In this document: positions 62,567 to 64,000 of the stretch, piece by piece
Numbering within the stretch: the stretch's first letter is position 1
Layout: the number at the start of each line of letters is the position of its first letter
Source: Stenotrophomonas maltophilia R551-3
GTDB lineage: Bacteria > Pseudomonadota > Gammaproteobacteria > Xanthomonadales > Xanthomonadaceae
Assembly (NCBI RefSeq): GCF_000020665.1
Contig: NC_011071.1
Location: forward strand, 1,726,501-1,790,500
Direction of reading: 5' to 3'
Length of the DNA: 64,000 nucleotides
Notes under the pieces: generated by a model
Database searches by the model: none
Told to the model about the DNA's origin: nothing
What the model saw: the letters and a program-made list of their open reading frames with translations, nothing else
Program-made: the position numbers and the translations under genes

Positions 62567-62992
62567 ATGCCAACTATCCGCCGCAGCGCCCTGGTCGAAC
62601 ATTCGGCCGCACGCATGTTCGACCTGGTCAACGATGTCCAGGCTTATCCGCGCCGCTTCCGCTGGTGCTCGGCTGCCCAGATCCTGGAGCAGGGCGAGGA
62701 CCGGCTGGTCGCGCGCCTGGACCTGGGCCTGGGCTCGTTCAGTACCTGGTTCCAGACCGAAAACACCCTGCAGCGACCGCACAGCATCGACATGCAGCTG
62801 CGCGACGGTCCGTTCAAGCAACTGCACGGCCGCTGGGAATTCCATGTGCTGGCCGAGGATGCCTGCAAGGTGACCCTGACCCTGGAGTTCGAGCCCAGCT
62901 CGCGGCTGCTTGGCCCGGCATTGGCGATCGGCTTCCAGGGGCTGGCCGATCGCATGGTCAACGACTTCGTCCGCGTCGCCGACGAGGCCTGA
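62567..62992 (+). CDS. ratA: RatA/COQ10-type START domain protein
   Basis: A 141-residue START-like protein, [24 protein letters not shown], of the RatA/Coq10 family: R-S-A-L-V start, [26 protein letters not shown] and the C-terminal [16 protein letters not shown]. In E. coli RatA was described as blocking 70S association; related proteins bind ubiquinone. Followed by ratB after 3 nt. Confidence 0.9.
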   Translation: MPTIRRSALVEHSAARMFDLVNDVQAYPRRFRWCSAAQILEQGEDRLVARLDLGLGSFSTWFQTENTLQRPHSIDMQLRDGPFKQLHGRWEFHVLAEDACKVTLTLEFEPSSRLLGPALAIGFQGLADRMVNDFVRVADEA

Positions 62993-62995
62993 ACG

Positions 62996-63253
62996 ATGAT
63001 CGAGGTCGAGGTGGTGCTAGCTTGGCCGCAACAGGTGCTGTCGCGCCGGCTGCAGCTGGAAGAGGGCGCCACCGTGGCTGAAGCCATTGTCGCTGCCGCG
63101 CTGGAAGGCAGTGCTGGATGCCCGGCCGTGGCCGTGCACGGCGTACTGGCGCGCCCGCAGCAGGTGCTGCTGGATGGCGACCGCATCGAGCTGCTACGCC
63201 CGCTGCTGGCCGACCCCAAGGACAACCGCCGGCGTCGCGCGCTCGGCGGTTGA
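62996..63253 (+). CDS. ratB: RnfH/RatB-family ubiquitin-like protein
   Basis: An 85-residue beta-grasp protein: [56 protein letters not shown]. The RPL-x-DPK-x-RR-R C-terminus is diagnostic. It forms the conserved ratA-ratB pair; its molecular role is poorly known. Confidence 0.92.
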   Translation: MIEVEVVLAWPQQVLSRRLQLEEGATVAEAIVAAALEGSAGCPAVAVHGVLARPQQVLLDGDRIELLRPLLADPKDNRRRRALGG

Positions 63254-63262
63254 TTCCCGCAA

Positions 63263-63280
63263 CCCGTCCGCGTGGACGGG
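63263..63280. terminator. hairpin between convergent ratB and bamE
   Basis: CCCGTCC-GCGT-GGACGGG, a 7-bp GC-rich stem with a tetraloop, midway between the two stop codons; no T tract. Probable bidirectional end. Confidence 0.5.
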
Positions 63281-63289
63281 CAGGGGGCC

Positions 63290-63682
63290 TCAGCGGCCCT
63301 TCTTCTTCTTGTCCTTCGGCAGGTTGCGGCCGAACTGGCGGACGGTCTGCTGGGCCAGGGCCTTGTCGTTGCCCGGGAAATACTCGCCTTCCCAACGGGT
63401 CACGTTGTCGTTCTCGAAGAACACGGTGAAGTTCTTCACCTCGGTACGGCCCAGGCGGTTCACGCGCTGGCTGGCGGTGTAGTCCCAGCGCTGCGCATGG
63501 AACGGGTCGGGAATGGACGGGGTGCCCAGCAGCGCGGTGACCTGCTGCTTGCTTTGCCCGACCTGCAGCTTGGCCACGGCATCTTCCCGGATCAGGTTGC
63601 CCTGATAGATGGGTTGCTTGTAGATGATGCCGCACCCGGTGGTGGACAGGGCGACGGCGGCGACCAACAGGAGATTGCGCAT
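63290..63682 (-). CDS. bamE: outer-membrane assembly factor BamE (OmlA/SmpA)
   Basis: A 130-residue lipoprotein of the BAM complex: signal MRNLLLVAAVALSTTGC, then YKQPIYQGNLI, GQSKQQVTALLGTPSIPDPFHAQRWDY, all typical of BamE. A basic Lys-rich tail (KDKKKKGR) ends it. Divergent from fur, as in Xanthomonas omlA-fur. Confidence 0.94.
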   Translation of the reverse strand: MRNLLLVAAVALSTTGCGIIYKQPIYQGNLIREDAVAKLQVGQSKQQVTALLGTPSIPDPFHAQRWDYTASQRVNRLGRTEVKNFTVFFENDNVTRWEGEYFPGNDKALAQQTVRQFGRNLPKDKKKKGR

Positions 63683-63785
63683 CGGGACTGGCGGTTGGGG
63701 AAATCAAACCGATGATACACTCCCGGCGTGCCACCGCGACCCAATCCGAGGCAGCTGGCGCTAAATCGCCAATGAACGGAGACCT

Positions 63786-64000
63786 ATGGAAACCCACGAC
63801 CTGCGTAAAGTCGGCCTGAAGGTGACCCATCCGCGGATGCGGATCCTGGCGCTGCTCGAGCAGCGCAACGCCCAGCACCACATGACCGCCGAAGATATCT
63901 ACCGCCAGCTCCTCGAGCACGGCGACGAGATCGGCCTTGCCACGGTGTACCGGGTGCTGACCCAGTTCGAGGCCGCCGGCCTCGTGCTCAAGCACAATTT
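63786..64000 (+). CDS. fur: ferric uptake regulator Fur, 5' part only
   Basis: First 71 residues of Fur, METHDLRKVGLKVTHPRMRIL, then AEDIYRQLLEHGDEIGLATVYRVLTQFEAAGLV, the winged-helix DNA-binding domain with the TVYR recognition helix. The gene runs past the window end, so the metal sites are not seen. The 103-nt gap to bamE holds both promoters. Confidence 0.95.
   Translation, partial: METHDLRKVGLKVTHPRMRILALLEQRNAQHHMTAEDIYRQLLEHGDEIGLATVYRVLTQFEAAGLVLKHN

Overview
The window looks like a chromosomal segment of Stenotrophomonas, most likely the S. maltophilia complex. The evidence is high GC coding sequence, many intergenic palindromes with a GTAG head of the kind described as SMAG elements in S. 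maltophilia, a complete smeRv-smeU1VWU2X efflux locus, a hchA-smoR pair, and xanthomonad-type gene order (zwf-glk-pgl, sdhCDAB-sdhE, bamE/fur). All calls come from reading the sequence; no database search was run.

Layout. 1-4061: zwf-glk-pgl, divergent from an orphan UgpC/MalK-type ATPase, with two LacI-type palindromes between them. 4166-11475: ygfZ, then an SDHAF4-like assembly factor, sdhCDAB, sdhE-ygfX and lolC-lolD. 11664-15425: a lipoprotein, yggX-mutY, ftsY and a small rod-like flagellar protein. 15463-17668: a dense GTAG palindrome array and htpG. 17669-18310: a gene-free stretch holding two inverted copies of a long structured repeat. 18311-24294: rsmD, coaD, a lipoprotein, a ferredoxin, ggt, an MBL-fold hydrolase, psiF-like and upp. 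24464-30127: a four-gene operon (TonB receptor, beta-propeller phytase, purple-acid-type phosphatase, exported pyrophosphatase) that looks like an organic phosphate scavenging unit. 30147-33091: SMI1/KNR4 protein, photolyase and an OmpA lipoprotein. 33334-42325: smeRv and smeU1VWU2X.

42491-54056 is accessory-looking. It holds a secreted endonuclease/exonuclease/phosphatase-fold protein, a 33-residue peptide gene directly followed by a cytochrome P450, hchA-smoR, a large lipoprotein lipase with an unrecognised partner, and a subtilase. 54057-58463 is a complete double-glycine bacteriocin (microcin-like) operon: precursor, CPBP protease, C39-peptidase ABC exporter and HlyD-type adaptor. It sits directly downstream of the tmRNA gene ssrA (58979-59371, minus). 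59569-64000 returns to core genes (GNAT, smpB, ratA-ratB, bamE, start of fur).

The two most interesting systems are (a) the 33-aa peptide plus P450, which has the form of a minimal P450-modified RiPP cluster with an aromatic C-terminus (KYRYWNIF), and (b) the microcin-like operon beside ssrA. In both, a perfect hairpin lies between the peptide gene and the first enzyme gene, a plausible way to make precursor in excess of enzyme. A third notable signal is the pair of about 175-bp repeats at 17754-18258. Their 25-bp stems differ between copies but remain paired within each copy, while the 52-nt loop is conserved.
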